Made by a program: the position numbers and the translations under genes. This document shows, one piece after another, positions 52,093 through 60,356 of a DNA stretch of 64,000 nucleotides. Source of the stretch: Flavobacteriaceae bacterium CP2B (GTDB taxonomy: Bacteria; Bacteroidota; Bacteroidia; Flavobacteriales; Flavobacteriaceae); NCBI GenBank assembly GCA_001683825.1, contig LXTR01000012.1, forward strand, positions 124,001-188,000, given 5' to 3'. A model generated the notes under the pieces. That model saw only the letters and a program-made list of their open reading frames with translations, did not search any database and was not told where the DNA came from. The number at the start of each line of letters is the position of its first letter. Position 1 is the stretch's first letter.

Positions 52093-52266
52093 ATGAACCA
52101 TTACGAAGTACCGATAAGAGCCGGCGTCAGTAACGGGAACCGGGTATTTTCCAACCAGAGCGTCCTGGCCGCCCCAGGCAAGGCGGTGATGCACTGCCGG
52201 CACATTGGGATACCAATGCTTCCGGACATCCCCGTCGCATCGGAAGGCAAACAAGCAATTTATTAA
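52093..52266 (+). CDS. Small ORF behind TetR operator 2
   Basis: 57 codons, starts MNHYEVPIRAGVSNG and ends KQAIY, three bases after a -7-like box and 26 bp after operator copy 2. No recognised family, no signal peptide or membrane helix. It may be a real small protein or the remnant 5' end of a lost gene. The 79 bp to the hydrolase start are otherwise empty. Confidence 0.4.
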   Translation: MNHYEVPIRAGVSNGNRVFSNQSVLAAPGKAVMHCRHIGIPMLPDIPVASEGKQAIY

Positions 52267-52345
52267 TTCATTCATTAAACGGCATCCGGGTCGCATAAAA
52301 CAAAAAAAGGATCCGGGGCCATCACCCTTTAACACAAATAACATC

Positions 52346-53353
52346 ATGAAAACTAGCAATGTACCCTTTAAGAAATTAGCCTTGAATGCGCTGGCAGGAT
52401 TCCTCCTCTTCGCGATTGCAGGGCAGCCTGTCAGGGCAAACACTCCTGAAGCCGCCCCGTCGGGGGACGTGGCCCCGGTTAACGACACCTTCCCCACCCT
52501 GCACAAAACCATAGAGATCTCAGGGGTCGAGATATTCTACCGGGAAGCCGGTGACCGTAGCAAACCCACCATTGTCCTGCTGCATGGGTACCCCACTTCC
52601 TCCCATATGTTTCGCCATTTAATAACAGACTTGTCTGTTCATTATCATGTCCTGGCACCGGATTATCCGGGGTTTGGCCGGAGCGGGCAACCGGCCATGG
52701 CCGATTTTGAATACACCTTTGACAATTATTCCCGCATTGTGGAGGCCTTCCTCGACCAGTTGGAGGTCAATGCCTATAGTTTGTACCTAATGGACTATGG
52801 GGCGCCAGTAGGGTACCGTATCGCAGCCAGGAACCCGGGCAAAGTGCAGTCGCTCATCATTCAAAACGGGAATGCCTATGAGGAAGGCCTGCGCGACTTC
52901 TGGATCCCGATCAAGAAATACTGGAACGACTATACCGTCGAAAATGGCAAAGCCCTGGAAGGGTTCCATTCCCCGGCCGGCCTCAAATGGCAGTACACCC
53001 ATGGGGTACAGGACAGCACGCGCATCAGCCCGGACAACTGGCATATCGATCTACAGCACCTGCAGCGGCCCGAAAACAACGACATCCAATTGGCGCTGTT
53101 TTACGATTACCGTACCAATGTCCCCCTATACCCGGAATGGCAGGAATACTTCAGGGCCTACCAGCCACCCGCGTTGATCATTTGGGGGAAAAATGACTTT
53201 ATATTCCCCTCCGAAGGTGCCTACCCTTATAAACGCGACCTGAGGAACCTGGAGTTTCACCTGCTGGATACCGGGCATTTCGCCCTGGAGGAACAAGGTG
53301 GTGAAATGGCTGGATATATCCTGAATTTCCTCAAGAAAAACGGAATACAGTAA
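52346..53353 (+). CDS. Exported alpha/beta hydrolase (haloalkane dehalogenase/epoxide hydrolase-like)
   Basis: 335 residues from ATG 52346; the frame extends 47 codons upstream without support. Signal peptide (ends near PVRANT). Alpha/beta fold with oxyanion HGYPTSSHMFRHL, DYPGFGRSGQP, the nucleophile elbow LMDYGAPVGYRIA with Asp instead of Ser, and catalytic His in LDTGHFALEE. Asp nucleophile means epoxide hydrolase or dehalogenase-type chemistry, not an esterase. It has TetR operator 3 inside its coding region. Confidence 0.88.
   Translation: MKTSNVPFKKLALNALAGFLLFAIAGQPVRANTPEAAPSGDVAPVNDTFPTLHKTIEISGVEIFYREAGDRSKPTIVLLHGYPTSSHMFRHLITDLSVHYHVLAPDYPGFGRSGQPAMADFEYTFDNYSRIVEAFLDQLEVNAYSLYLMDYGAPVGYRIAARNPGKVQSLIIQNGNAYEEGLRDFWIPIKKYWNDYTVENGKALEGFHSPAGLKWQYTHGVQDSTRISPDNWHIDLQHLQRPENNDIQLALFYDYRTNVPLYPEWQEYFRAYQPPALIIWGKNDFIFPSEGAYPYKRDLRNLEFHLLDTGHFALEEQGGEMAGYILNFLKKNGIQ
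52624..52639. promoter_or_regulatory. TetR operator, copy 3, inside the hydrolase CDS
   Basis: AACAGACTTGTCTGTT, perfect 7-bp arms, 278 bp after the hydrolase start. In the reading frame it spells ITDLSV, so codons and operator are satisfied together. It could act as a transcription roadblock or as a looping partner of copy 2, 572 bp away. Confidence 0.7.
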
Positions 53354-53356
53354 GTC

Positions 53357-53494
53357 ATGAAAACACCTTACGACTACCCCCTAAGTCTGCGGGGCCAGCA
53401 AACGTCTAAAATGGACCCCTCCCGGCCAGGCCTTTGGGGAGTAACCCTGCCACAATTCATGAAAAAATTGATTAACGATAACCGCGAACAATGA
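53357..53494 (+). CDS. Small ORF A downstream of the hydrolase
   Basis: 45 codons, starts MKTPYDYPLSLRG three bases after the hydrolase stop, and its TGA overlaps the next ATG (ATGA). No family match. The tight spacing suggests coupled translation, but the sequence gives no function; it may be decayed. Confidence 0.3.
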   Translation: MKTPYDYPLSLRGQQTSKMDPSRPGLWGVTLPQFMKKLINDNREQ

Positions 53495-53664
53495 AAACAG
53501 CACAATGGGCAAAAACCCGGTGGACAAACATGTATGGGGCCTTTTCCTCTCACCTGGCCGGGTGGGGGGGCACCGGCAACCGGCGGGAGAATCCCGCGAA
53601 CCACGCTGACATATCATTACGCGCGGTTCCCATGCAACGCGAGAGAACATCGACACACATATAA
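53491..53664 (+). CDS. Small ORF B, overlapping ORF A
   Basis: 57 codons, starts MKTAQWAKTRWTNM and ends RTSTHI; begins inside the ORF A stop (ATGA). Rich in Arg, Thr and Trp, no membrane helix. It ends 10 bp before the hairpin at 53675-53704. Low confidence as a real protein. Confidence 0.3.
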   Translation: MKTAQWAKTRWTNMYGAFSSHLAGWGGTGNRRENPANHADISLRAVPMQRERTSTHI

Positions 53665-53674
53665 TTCATAACCA

Positions 53675-53704
53675 GGGTTCCGGGATATTTGCATCCCGGA
53701 ACCC
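53675..53704. terminator. Strong 12-bp-stem hairpin ahead of the DUF1348 gene
   Basis: GGGTTCCGGGAT, loop ATTTGC, ATCCCGGAACCC: perfect 12-bp stem. It ends 18 bp before ATG 53723, followed by an AT-rich stretch but no T-run. It could be a processing site, a partial terminator or an RNA regulatory hairpin in the operon. Confidence 0.55.
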
Positions 53705-53722
53705 TATTTAATTATTACTACC

Positions 53723-54133
53723 ATGGAACAAAAACTTCCTTTACCCCCTTTTACAGAAGCCACGGCCCGCGAGAAAATCCAGCTGGCCGAAGATGCCTGG
53801 AACAGCCAGGACCCCGATAAAGTGTCCCTGGCCTATACACCAGACAGCGAGTGGCGTAACCGCTCAGAATTTATCAACGGGCGCGATGAGATCCGCGCTT
53901 TCCTGAGCCTTAAATGGCAACAGGAACGCCACTACAAACTGCGCAAATACTACTGGGCCCATACGGACAACCGTATCGCCGTCCGGTTCGAGTATGAATA
54001 CCAAAACCCCCAGGGGGAGTGGTTCAGGGCTTATGGCAATGAGAACTGGGAATTTGATGAAAACGGGCTGATGAAAAAACGCTATGCCAGCATTAACGAT
54101 GTTGCCATCAGTGAAAATGAACGCAAACTTTAA
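53723..54133 (+). CDS. DUF1348 (NTF2-like) protein
   Basis: 136 residues, single SnoaL/NTF2-like fold: [23 protein letters not shown] at the N-terminus, [16 protein letters not shown], and the Trp/Tyr-rich core [24 protein letters not shown]1348 members bind small hydrophobic ligands in a cone-like pocket; enzyme activity is not established. It starts a plus-strand set with the GAPDH-like gene (10 bp gap), deaminase and PNPOx-like genes. Confidence 0.88.
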   Translation: MEQKLPLPPFTEATAREKIQLAEDAWNSQDPDKVSLAYTPDSEWRNRSEFINGRDEIRAFLSLKWQQERHYKLRKYYWAHTDNRIAVRFEYEYQNPQGEWFRAYGNENWEFDENGLMKKRYASINDVAISENERKL

Positions 54134-54143
54134 CATGGAACAT

Positions 54144-55133
54144 ATGAAACGAATAGCGATAAATGGAGCGGGCCGCATCGGAAGGGCCGCCATGAAGATC
54201 ATCCTGGATACCCCAGGATTGCAACTGGTAGCGGTAAACGATATCGCCCCCCTGGAAACCATAGCCTACCTCCTTCGGTATGACAGTGTTCACGGGGCTT
54301 ATGGAAAAGCCGTGGAACTATGGGAGAACTCCCTGAAGATCGACGGAAATGAGATCACCTTCCTGCGGGAAAGGGACCCTGCCAAACTTCCCTGGAATGC
54401 CCTGGGGATTGATATCGTGATTGAAAGTACGGGGATCTTTACCTCAGAAGAGGATGCCTCCAAACACATCCAGGCCGGGGCCGGTACGGTGGTGCTTTCG
54501 GGCCCTACCAAAAGTGCCGGCGTACCTACCGTGGTACACGGGGTCAATGCCGCAGGCGGGGAGACCCACATTTTCTCCTGTGCCAGCTGTACCACCAACA
54601 ATATCAGCCCCGTCATCGAGGTCCTGGGCCGAAGGATCGGTATCCAAAAGGCCATCCTCAATACCATCCATGCCGATACGGCCTCCAACACGGTGGTAGA
54701 TGCCCCCAATAACAGCAATCCACGGATGGGACGCTCGGGGCTGAACAACCTGATCCCCACCACCACCGGCGCTGCCATCGCCACTACCAAGGCCATGCCC
54801 GGGTATGCCGGTAAATTTGATGGAATTGCCGTGCGGGTCCCTGTGCCAATCGGGTCCCTGTCAGACATCACCATGGTCACTTCCAGGCCCACCACCGTAG
54901 AGGAAGTCAACAGCATCCTGAAGGAGGAGGCGGCTACCCCCAGGTACCAGGGCGTGCTGGGCGTAACCGAGGAACCCCTGGTCTCTTCCGACATCGTCAA
55001 GAGCCCCTATGCATCCCTGGCCGACCTGGGGATGACCAAGGTAGTGGACGGCGACCTGGTGAAGGTCTTGAGTTGGTACGATAACGAATGGGGTTTTACC
55101 CACCAGATGGTCCGCGAAATCCTGGCCCTGTGA
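54144..55133 (+). CDS. Type I GAPDH-like dehydrogenase, divergent paralogue
   Basis: 329 residues from ATG 54144 (54135 is possible; the frame goes back to 54084 inside the DUF1348 gene). NAD motif INGAGRIGRAAMKI and VNDIAPLET (NAD-type Asp), catalytic C149 in SCASCTTNNISP and H176 in NTIHADTASN; the end has VLSWYDNEWGFTHQMV. The substrate loop differs from glycolytic GapA (the usual VHAYTxDQ is IHADTASN, and GPxxRxxRGA is NPRMGRSG). It may act on another aldehyde or phosphosugar. Its stop overlaps the next start (GTGA). Confidence 0.87.
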   Translation: MKRIAINGAGRIGRAAMKIILDTPGLQLVAVNDIAPLETIAYLLRYDSVHGAYGKAVELWENSLKIDGNEITFLRERDPAKLPWNALGIDIVIESTGIFTSEEDASKHIQAGAGTVVLSGPTKSAGVPTVVHGVNAAGGETHIFSCASCTTNNISPVIEVLGRRIGIQKAILNTIHADTASNTVVDAPNNSNPRMGRSGLNNLIPTTTGAAIATTKAMPGYAGKFDGIAVRVPVPIGSLSDITMVTSRPTTVEEVNSILKEEAATPRYQGVLGVTEEPLVSSDIVKSPYASLADLGMTKVVDGDLVKVLSWYDNEWGFTHQMVREILAL

Positions 55134-55564
55134 ACCCGCAGGAACAATGGGCCCCCTACCTGAAGCGGTGTGAAGCACTCGCCAAAGAAGCGGCTTCCCG
55201 TGGGGAGGCGGCCGTGGGCAGCGTCCTGGTAAGGAACGGAAAAGTGATCGCCGAGGCGATGGAATCTACCCGCTCCAGCGAGGATGTCAGCGCCCATGCC
55301 GAAATGGAGGTGATCCGGAAAGCCCGTAGTTTTTTGGGGACCGACCTTTCGGACTGTGTCCTGGTCAGCAGCAAGGAGCCCTGCCTGATGTGCAGTTATG
55401 CCATCCGGTACCACAGGATCCTTACGGTGGTATACCAGGAGCCCTCGGGAATGCTGGGTGGTGCCGCCGGGGCGTACCCGCTCCTCCTTAGCAGGGAGGT
55501 GCCCGAAAACTGGGGTCCCCCGGTACAATGCACCCAGATGAATGATAAAAAAGCACTTGGATGA
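55130..55564 (+). CDS. Zinc-dependent nucleoside/cytidine deaminase-family protein
   Basis: 144 residues from GTG 55130, chosen because it overlaps the GAPDH stop by GTGA; an ATG at 55088 lies inside the GAPDH gene. Zinc site: SAHAEMEVI (His and catalytic Glu) and SKEPCLMCSYAIRY (PCxxC). The fold is that of cytidine/guanine/tRNA adenosine deaminases. The base it acts on is unknown. Stop overlaps the next start (ATGA). Confidence 0.86.
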   Translation: MNPQEQWAPYLKRCEALAKEAASRGEAAVGSVLVRNGKVIAEAMESTRSSEDVSAHAEMEVIRKARSFLGTDLSDCVLVSSKEPCLMCSYAIRYHRILTVVYQEPSGMLGGAAGAYPLLLSREVPENWGPPVQCTQMNDKKALG

Positions 55565-56163
55565 ATTACGCAAAACTCGCATTTACCGATCGCATCAAAA
55601 CCCTGCAGGAAGCCCATGGCAGCCGCAAGGGGTACCAGAAAATGGAAACGTTCGCATTTCCAGACGGCCTGTCGGAACGGGAACTGCAATTCATCGCGGC
55701 GCGCGATAGCTTCTACGTGGCCTCATTGGGCGAAAACGGGTACCCGTATATGCAACACCGTGGCGGGCCCAGGGGGTTCCTTAGGGCCATAGACCACAAA
55801 ACGCTGGCCTTCCTCGATTTCAGGGGGAACATGCAGTATATTACCACGGGCAATGTGCAGACCCACAAAAAGGTGTCCCTGTTCCTGATGGACTACCCCA
55901 ACCGGCTGCGGCTGAAGATCTATGCCGAGGTCGAGGTGGTGGAGCCTTCCGAGAGGCCCGCTCTCTGGGAGGCCCTTCAGTTGGAAGGGTACACGTACAA
56001 AGCGGAACGGGCCATGGTCTTCCACGTTAAGGCGTTTGACTGGAACTGCCCGCAACATATCACCCCCAGGTTTACGGAAGAGGAAATTAAGCAACTGCTC
56101 CAACCGTACGAAAAGGAAATCGATAGGCTGAAGGCTGCACTGGCCGACGGGAAGTCGGGATAG
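55561..56163 (+). CDS. PNPOx-like FMN-binding split-barrel protein
   Basis: 200 residues, pyridoxamine 5'-phosphate oxidase-like fold with ARDSFYVASLGENGYPYMQHRGG (flavin-contact segment) and LAFLDFRGNMQYITTGNV. It may bind FMN, F420 or heme; this long-family member is often called pyridoxamine oxidase-related. It is the last gene of the coupled set. No PLP pathway neighbours are nearby, so oxidation of PNP is not likely. Confidence 0.86.
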   Translation: MNYAKLAFTDRIKTLQEAHGSRKGYQKMETFAFPDGLSERELQFIAARDSFYVASLGENGYPYMQHRGGPRGFLRAIDHKTLAFLDFRGNMQYITTGNVQTHKKVSLFLMDYPNRLRLKIYAEVEVVEPSERPALWEALQLEGYTYKAERAMVFHVKAFDWNCPQHITPRFTEEEIKQLLQPYEKEIDRLKAALADGKSG

Positions 56164-56290
56164 CGGAATGCTCCTTCGAAAGCCATAATAGCACGGGCGG
56201 TGCCCATAACATCCGGGAGGCGTATCCCCTAGCGTGCGATTTGCGCTATTATCGGGGGGATGTTCCTTTTGCCGCCCTGCATGGAGACGA
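56164..56290. other. Short non-coding stretch with inverted repeats
   Basis: Between the PNPOx-like gene and the tRNA-linked repeats. AATAGC/GCTATT and AACATCC/GGATGTT arms are spaced 40-60 bp and could form a loose stem; no T-run. Nothing else is seen. Confidence 0.35.
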
Positions 56291-56320
56291 AAAAACCCAC
56301 ACCGGATCGGCGTGGGTTTT
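56291..56320. terminator. Terminator hairpin, array position 1
   Basis: AAAACCCAC/GTGGGTTTT with an inner CCG/CGG pair forms a strong bidirectional hairpin. It holds the same 184-bp phase as the hairpins at 56475 and 56659 but has a different stem sequence. Confidence 0.75.
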
Positions 56321-56500
56321 GTGCTTAAAGTGGTACCTCCAGGAGATACTTCCCTGCAGTCAGTGTTCCTTGGGCCCCGCACCTGCAAATACGTCAAAGC
56401 CCATTGCCTGATGGCAATGCTTTCTCCGTTTCTCGCATCTTAAGAAGGCAGGCTTTCTACAATGCTCCAAACGAAAAAAGCCCATTCGCAAGAATGGGCT
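56317..56500. repeat. 184-bp tandem repeat unit A
   Basis: Identical to unit B in 182 of 184 positions. It contains GTGGTACCTCCAGGA, the same 15 bases as the 3' end of tRNA-Phe with its flank, an inner hairpin CATTGCC-TGAT-GGCAATG (56402-56419), and most of the terminator at 56475-56504. No protein-coding gene. Confidence 0.9.
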
Positions 56501-56504
56501 TTTT
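56475..56504. terminator. Terminator hairpin, array position 2
   Basis: AAAAAGCCCATTC, loop GCAA, GAATGGGCTTTTT: 13-bp perfect stem with T/A tails on both sides, so it works in both directions. On the minus strand it lies after repeat unit B. Confidence 0.8.
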
Positions 56505-56684
56505 GTGCTTAAAGTGGTACCTCCAGGAGATACTTCCCTGCAGTCAGTGTTCCTTGGGTCCCGCACCTGCAAATACGTCAAAGCCCATTGCCTGATGGCA
56601 ATGCTTTCTCCGTTTCTCGCATCTTAAGAAGGCAGGCTTTCTACGATGCTCCAAACGAAAAAAGCCCATTCGCAAGAATGGGCT
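56501..56684. repeat. 184-bp tandem repeat unit B
   Basis: Second copy; the two differences from unit A are in the CTTGGG(C/T)CCC and CTAC(A/G)ATG segments. The following 28 bases begin a third period that runs into the true tRNA-Phe gene, which keeps the 184-bp phase exactly (56332, 56516, 56700 for GGTACC). Confidence 0.9.
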
Positions 56685-56688
56685 TTTT
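56659..56688 (-). terminator. Terminator of tRNA-Phe
   Basis: Same 13-bp stem and GCAA loop as at 56475. It lies 10 bp downstream of the tRNA-Phe gene on the minus strand and ends in TTTTTT. Confidence 0.85.
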
Positions 56689-56698
56689 GTGCTTGATG

Positions 56699-56771
<73 letters not shown>

Positions 56772-56944
56772 TTCTTGATTTCAAAGCCCGCTTCAAAAAA
56801 AACAGAAGGGAGGCTTTCATCCTCCAGGGTAGGCCCGACATGGGCGATGCAAAGGAGGGGGCAAATATAATTTCAAATTTAGGAACTACAAACAAAAAAG
56901 GAAAAAAAGGCCCTGGTTTTTTTTCAATTCTTGATCTTTGTAGT

Positions 56945-57676
56945 ATGAACCTGATTGTTGATGCCGGAAACACCGCTGTGAAGCTTGCCGTCTTCAAAAG
57001 GAGCAGCCTGCTTTTCTATAAACAATACCCCCTGGCCGATTTCTGCCACGGGGTAAAAAGGGTGTTTCATGACCATCCCGGCATTCGTCAGGCCATTGTT
57101 TCCTCTGTGGCCTGGTTAGATAAGCGCGGACTCGATATCCTTCATGTCTTCTGTCCCGTGCATGTGCTCTCCCATAACTCCAGAGTGCCCTTTAAGAACT
57201 CCTATGCCACCCCCCATACCCTGGGGGTGGACCGTATTGCCCTGGCCACCGCGGCCTTTCACCACAACCCTTTTGGGAATACCCTGGTGGTTGATGCGGG
57301 TAGCTGTATCACCTACGACATGGTCAATGATTTTGGGGAATACCTGGGCGGGGCCATATCGCCGGGGCTCCGGATGCGCTACAGGGCGATGCACGAGCAG
57401 ACTTCGGGCCTCCCATTGCTGGAGCCGGCAGAAGACCTCTACGACTTCATCGGCAATAGTACCCGGAGCGGTATGCATAGCGGGGTCATCAATGGCCTTT
57501 GTATGGAGATTGACGGCATGATAGCCCTTTATGAGTCGCGTTTTCCATATTTAACAGTTATTTTAACAGGGGGTGATACCCTATTTTTGTCTAAACGACT
57601 AAAAAGTACCATATTTGCCAACTCTAAATTTCTCCTCGAGGGCTTGAATTATTTGCTGGAATACAACCGACGTTAG
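56945..57676 (+). CDS. coaX: Type III pantothenate kinase
   Basis: 243 residues from ATG 56945; the open frame reaches back through the tRNA but has no support there. ASKHA fold with MNLIVDAGNTAVKLAVF (phosphate 1), VLSHNSRVPFKNSY, LGVDRIALATAA, LVVDAGSCITYDMV and GGAISPGLRMR. It phosphorylates pantothenate for CoA. Adjacent to the next gene with no gap, which starts a run to PpiD. Confidence 0.94.
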   Translation: MNLIVDAGNTAVKLAVFKRSSLLFYKQYPLADFCHGVKRVFHDHPGIRQAIVSSVAWLDKRGLDILHVFCPVHVLSHNSRVPFKNSYATPHTLGVDRIALATAAFHHNPFGNTLVVDAGSCITYDMVNDFGEYLGGAISPGLRMRYRAMHEQTSGLPLLEPAEDLYDFIGNSTRSGMHSGVINGLCMEIDGMIALYESRFPYLTVILTGGDTLFLSKRLKSTIFANSKFLLEGLNYLLEYNRR

Positions 57677-58942
57677 ATGATTAAAAAACTGGTTATTGCA
57701 ATTCTTTGTATTGCATCCTACGGGCTGAGTGCTCAAAACACGACTGCTTCCCCATATTCTTTTTTTGGGATCGGCGACCTGAGGAATACCGCTACGGTAG
57801 ACAACCAGATGATGGGACGGCTTCAGATGTATACAGACAGCATCCATATCAACCTCAACAACCCCGCCGCCTACGGTAAACTCAGGCTGACCACCTATAC
57901 CGCGGCCCTGGCGCACAAGGAAATCCGCCTGGAGACCTTTACCGAACAGCAAAATACCTCTGTGACCAACCTGGAATACCTCTCCATCGGCTTTCCGCTG
58001 AGCGACCGATGGGGGGCCGGTTTTGGACTGATGCCCTATACCTCGGTGGGCTATAACCTCCTGGATGAAACGACCAATAGCAACGGGGCCACCGTACTCA
58101 ATGAATTTTCGGGCCAGGGAGGACTCAACAAGTTCTACTTCTCCACGGGATACCGTTTGCTGGACGATCTGTACCTGGGGGTCACCGTCAACTACAATTT
58201 TGGGAACCTTACCAATCAGCGTATTCAGAGTGTGGAAGATGTGCAGTTTGGAACCCTCGACCGGAGGGAGTCCAGGGTGAACGGGTTTGACCTGAATTAC
58301 GGGGCCACCTATACGCCAAAGATTACGGAGAAACATACGCTGTTTACATCGGTTACCGTAAATACCCAGGCCAACCTGGTGGCCGAAAATTCCCAGCGGA
58401 TTGGTTCTTTCTCACGGGCTAACGGGGACGAGATCGAAGTAATCGATGTGGACCTCAGCGCCCGGGGACTGGATCGGACCGAGATCAAAGTGCCGACCAC
58501 CACAACCCTGGGCCTCGGCTACGGGGAAGACAAGAAGTGGTTCCTTGGGGCAGAGTACGGTTTCCAGAAAATGAGCGAGTTCAGGAACGAGTTCGTCAAC
58601 CTGGAAGGGGTCAGTTACGAAGATGCCAGCAGCATCGGGATCGGGGGGTTCTATATACCGGATTACACCTCTTTTACCAGCTACCTGAAAAGGGTTACCT
58701 ACAGGGCCGGCTTGCGCTTGGATAACTCCGGGATGGTCATACGGGGAAGCGAGATAAATAACTTTGGCATAACTTTTGGTTTTGGTTTACCGCTGGGCGG
58801 TGGCTTCTCCAATCTGAACCTGGGGTTTGAACTGGGGCGCAGGGGAACAACGGTCGCGAATCTTGTGGAGGAAAATTATTTCAAAGTCAATATTGGGCTG
58901 TCATTTAACGATAGATGGTTCCTGAAAAGGCGAATAGATTAA
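57677..58942 (+). CDS. Outer-membrane beta-barrel protein (FadL/OMPP1-like)
   Basis: 421 residues. Signal peptide ends near GLSAQ, then SPYSFFGIGDLRN, the start motif of a FadL-like Bacteroidota barrel family. The remainder is a pattern of beta strands ending in the membrane-like motif NIGLSFNDRWFLKRRID. It starts directly after coaX. Transport role is likely but not known. The order coaX, this barrel, TPR, lptC is common in Flavobacteriaceae. Confidence 0.82.
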   Translation: MIKKLVIAILCIASYGLSAQNTTASPYSFFGIGDLRNTATVDNQMMGRLQMYTDSIHINLNNPAAYGKLRLTTYTAALAHKEIRLETFTEQQNTSVTNLEYLSIGFPLSDRWGAGFGLMPYTSVGYNLLDETTNSNGATVLNEFSGQGGLNKFYFSTGYRLLDDLYLGVTVNYNFGNLTNQRIQSVEDVQFGTLDRRESRVNGFDLNYGATYTPKITEKHTLFTSVTVNTQANLVAENSQRIGSFSRANGDEIEVIDVDLSARGLDRTEIKVPTTTTLGLGYGEDKKWFLGAEYGFQKMSEFRNEFVNLEGVSYEDASSIGIGGFYIPDYTSFTSYLKRVTYRAGLRLDNSGMVIRGSEINNFGITFGFGLPLGGGFSNLNLGFELGRRGTTVANLVEENYFKVNIGLSFNDRWFLKRRID

Positions 58943-58983
58943 TAAAAATTTAGTATTTTAACCCCATTAAAAAGACGATGACA

Positions 58984-60354
58984 ATGAAAAAGGAATTTTA
59001 CCTAGTGGTTTTTGCGGCCTTGGGCTTTGTGGGCGCCGGTTTTGCACAGGCACAAAATCCTGAATGCATGACCAACCTGTCCATCTATGCGGAACATGCA
59101 AAAGTCAAGAATTACGATGCGGCATACACCCCATGGAAAATGGTGTACGAGAATTGCCCTGCAATCAACAAAGCGAACTTTTCCCTGGGAGAACGCATCC
59201 TCGCTCATAAAATTGATAACAGTTCAGGCCCCGAAAAAGATCAGTATGTCAAGGATCTGATGGCCCTTTACGATAACAGCCTGAAATATTTCCCTACCAA
59301 ATATTCCAAGGCAGGGGTGGCCATAGATCAGGCACTGTTGAAGTACGACAACAAAATGGCTTCGGATTCGGAGTTGTTTGAAATGCTGGACAAGGCCTTT
59401 AAGGAGGACCGAGCTAATTTTACAAACCCCAAAGCGCTCTACCTTTATTTCTCAAGCCTCGTAGACCTGCACAACGCAGGTAAGAAGGAACTGCAGGATG
59501 TTTTTGACACCTATGACGACGTGACCGAGAAGATCGAGGAGGAAAACAAAGTGCTCACCGAAGAAATCACCAAACTCCTCCCCAAGGAAGACGCGGGGAC
59601 GCTGACCAAAAAGGAAGAAAGGCAGTTACGCGTGGCCAGTACCAACTCTGAATCCTACGGGAAAATCGCAGGCAGCATCGATTCCAAATTGGGTGCCCTC
59701 GCAGATTGTACCAACCTCATCCCTTTGTACCAGAAAAACTTTGATGCGAAGAAAGACGATATCAAGTGGGTCAAGAGGGCTGTTGGACGTATGTTCAGCA
59801 AGGAATGTACGGACGACCCGCTCTTCCGGGAACTGTTTGAGGCGCAGATCGCCCTTGAACCTTCCGCCAGTGCGTACCTCTATGGCGGGACCCTGAAACA
59901 AAAAGCCGGTGATACCCAGGGCGCCATTGCCGATTTCAACAAGGCAGTGGAACTGGAAACAGATCCCTACAAAAAATCGGACATCCTTTACAAAATTGCT
60001 ACTACAGTACGTAAATACAGCAAATCACAGGCCAGGAACTATGCCCAGAAAGCCATAGATGCCAACGCGTCCAACGGAAAGGCCTATTTGCTTATCGCCA
60101 ACCTCTATGCCACCAGCGCCAATGATTGTGGCAGCACCCCTTTCGAGAAGCGCGCCATTTATTGGAAGGCAGCCGACATGGCGTACAGGGCCGGTCGCGT
60201 AGATCCCGCCCTTAGCGGTACCGCCAGCCAGTCTGCAGCCAGCTACAATGCCAAAGCGCCCTCAAAAACCGACATTTTCAATTCCGGTTTGGCTGGGAAA
60301 TCCATCAGCTTCAGCTGTTGGGTAGGGGGCAGCGTACAGGTGCCTAACCTCTAA
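58984..60354 (+). CDS. Secreted TPR protein
   Basis: 456 residues from ATG 58984 (an ATG two codons earlier at 58978 is possible). Signal peptide (GAGFAQAQ), Cys30 region NPECMTNLSIYAEHAKVKNYDAA and TPR-like helical repeats near the middle and the end (AYLYGGTLKQKAGDTQGAIADF, ARNYAQKAIDANASNGKAYL). It may scaffold envelope complexes; no enzyme motif. Confidence 0.8.
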   Translation: MKKEFYLVVFAALGFVGAGFAQAQNPECMTNLSIYAEHAKVKNYDAAYTPWKMVYENCPAINKANFSLGERILAHKIDNSSGPEKDQYVKDLMALYDNSLKYFPTKYSKAGVAIDQALLKYDNKMASDSELFEMLDKAFKEDRANFTNPKALYLYFSSLVDLHNAGKKELQDVFDTYDDVTEKIEEENKVLTEEITKLLPKEDAGTLTKKEERQLRVASTNSESYGKIAGSIDSKLGALADCTNLIPLYQKNFDAKKDDIKWVKRAVGRMFSKECTDDPLFRELFEAQIALEPSASAYLYGGTLKQKAGDTQGAIADFNKAVELETDPYKKSDILYKIATTVRKYSKSQARNYAQKAIDANASNGKAYLLIANLYATSANDCGSTPFEKRAIYWKAADMAYRAGRVDPALSGTASQSAASYNAKAPSKTDIFNSGLAGKSISFSCWVGGSVQVPNL

Positions 60355-60356
60355 GA

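Noticed and set aside
54144-55133. Erythrose-4-phosphate dehydrogenase
   Set aside because: The sequence near the catalytic His and the phosphate sites does not follow the Epd pattern, and no PLP genes are nearby.
55561-56163. PdxH pyridoxamine phosphate oxidase
   Set aside because: The PLP-binding residues of PdxH are not evident; only the general split-barrel fold is supported.
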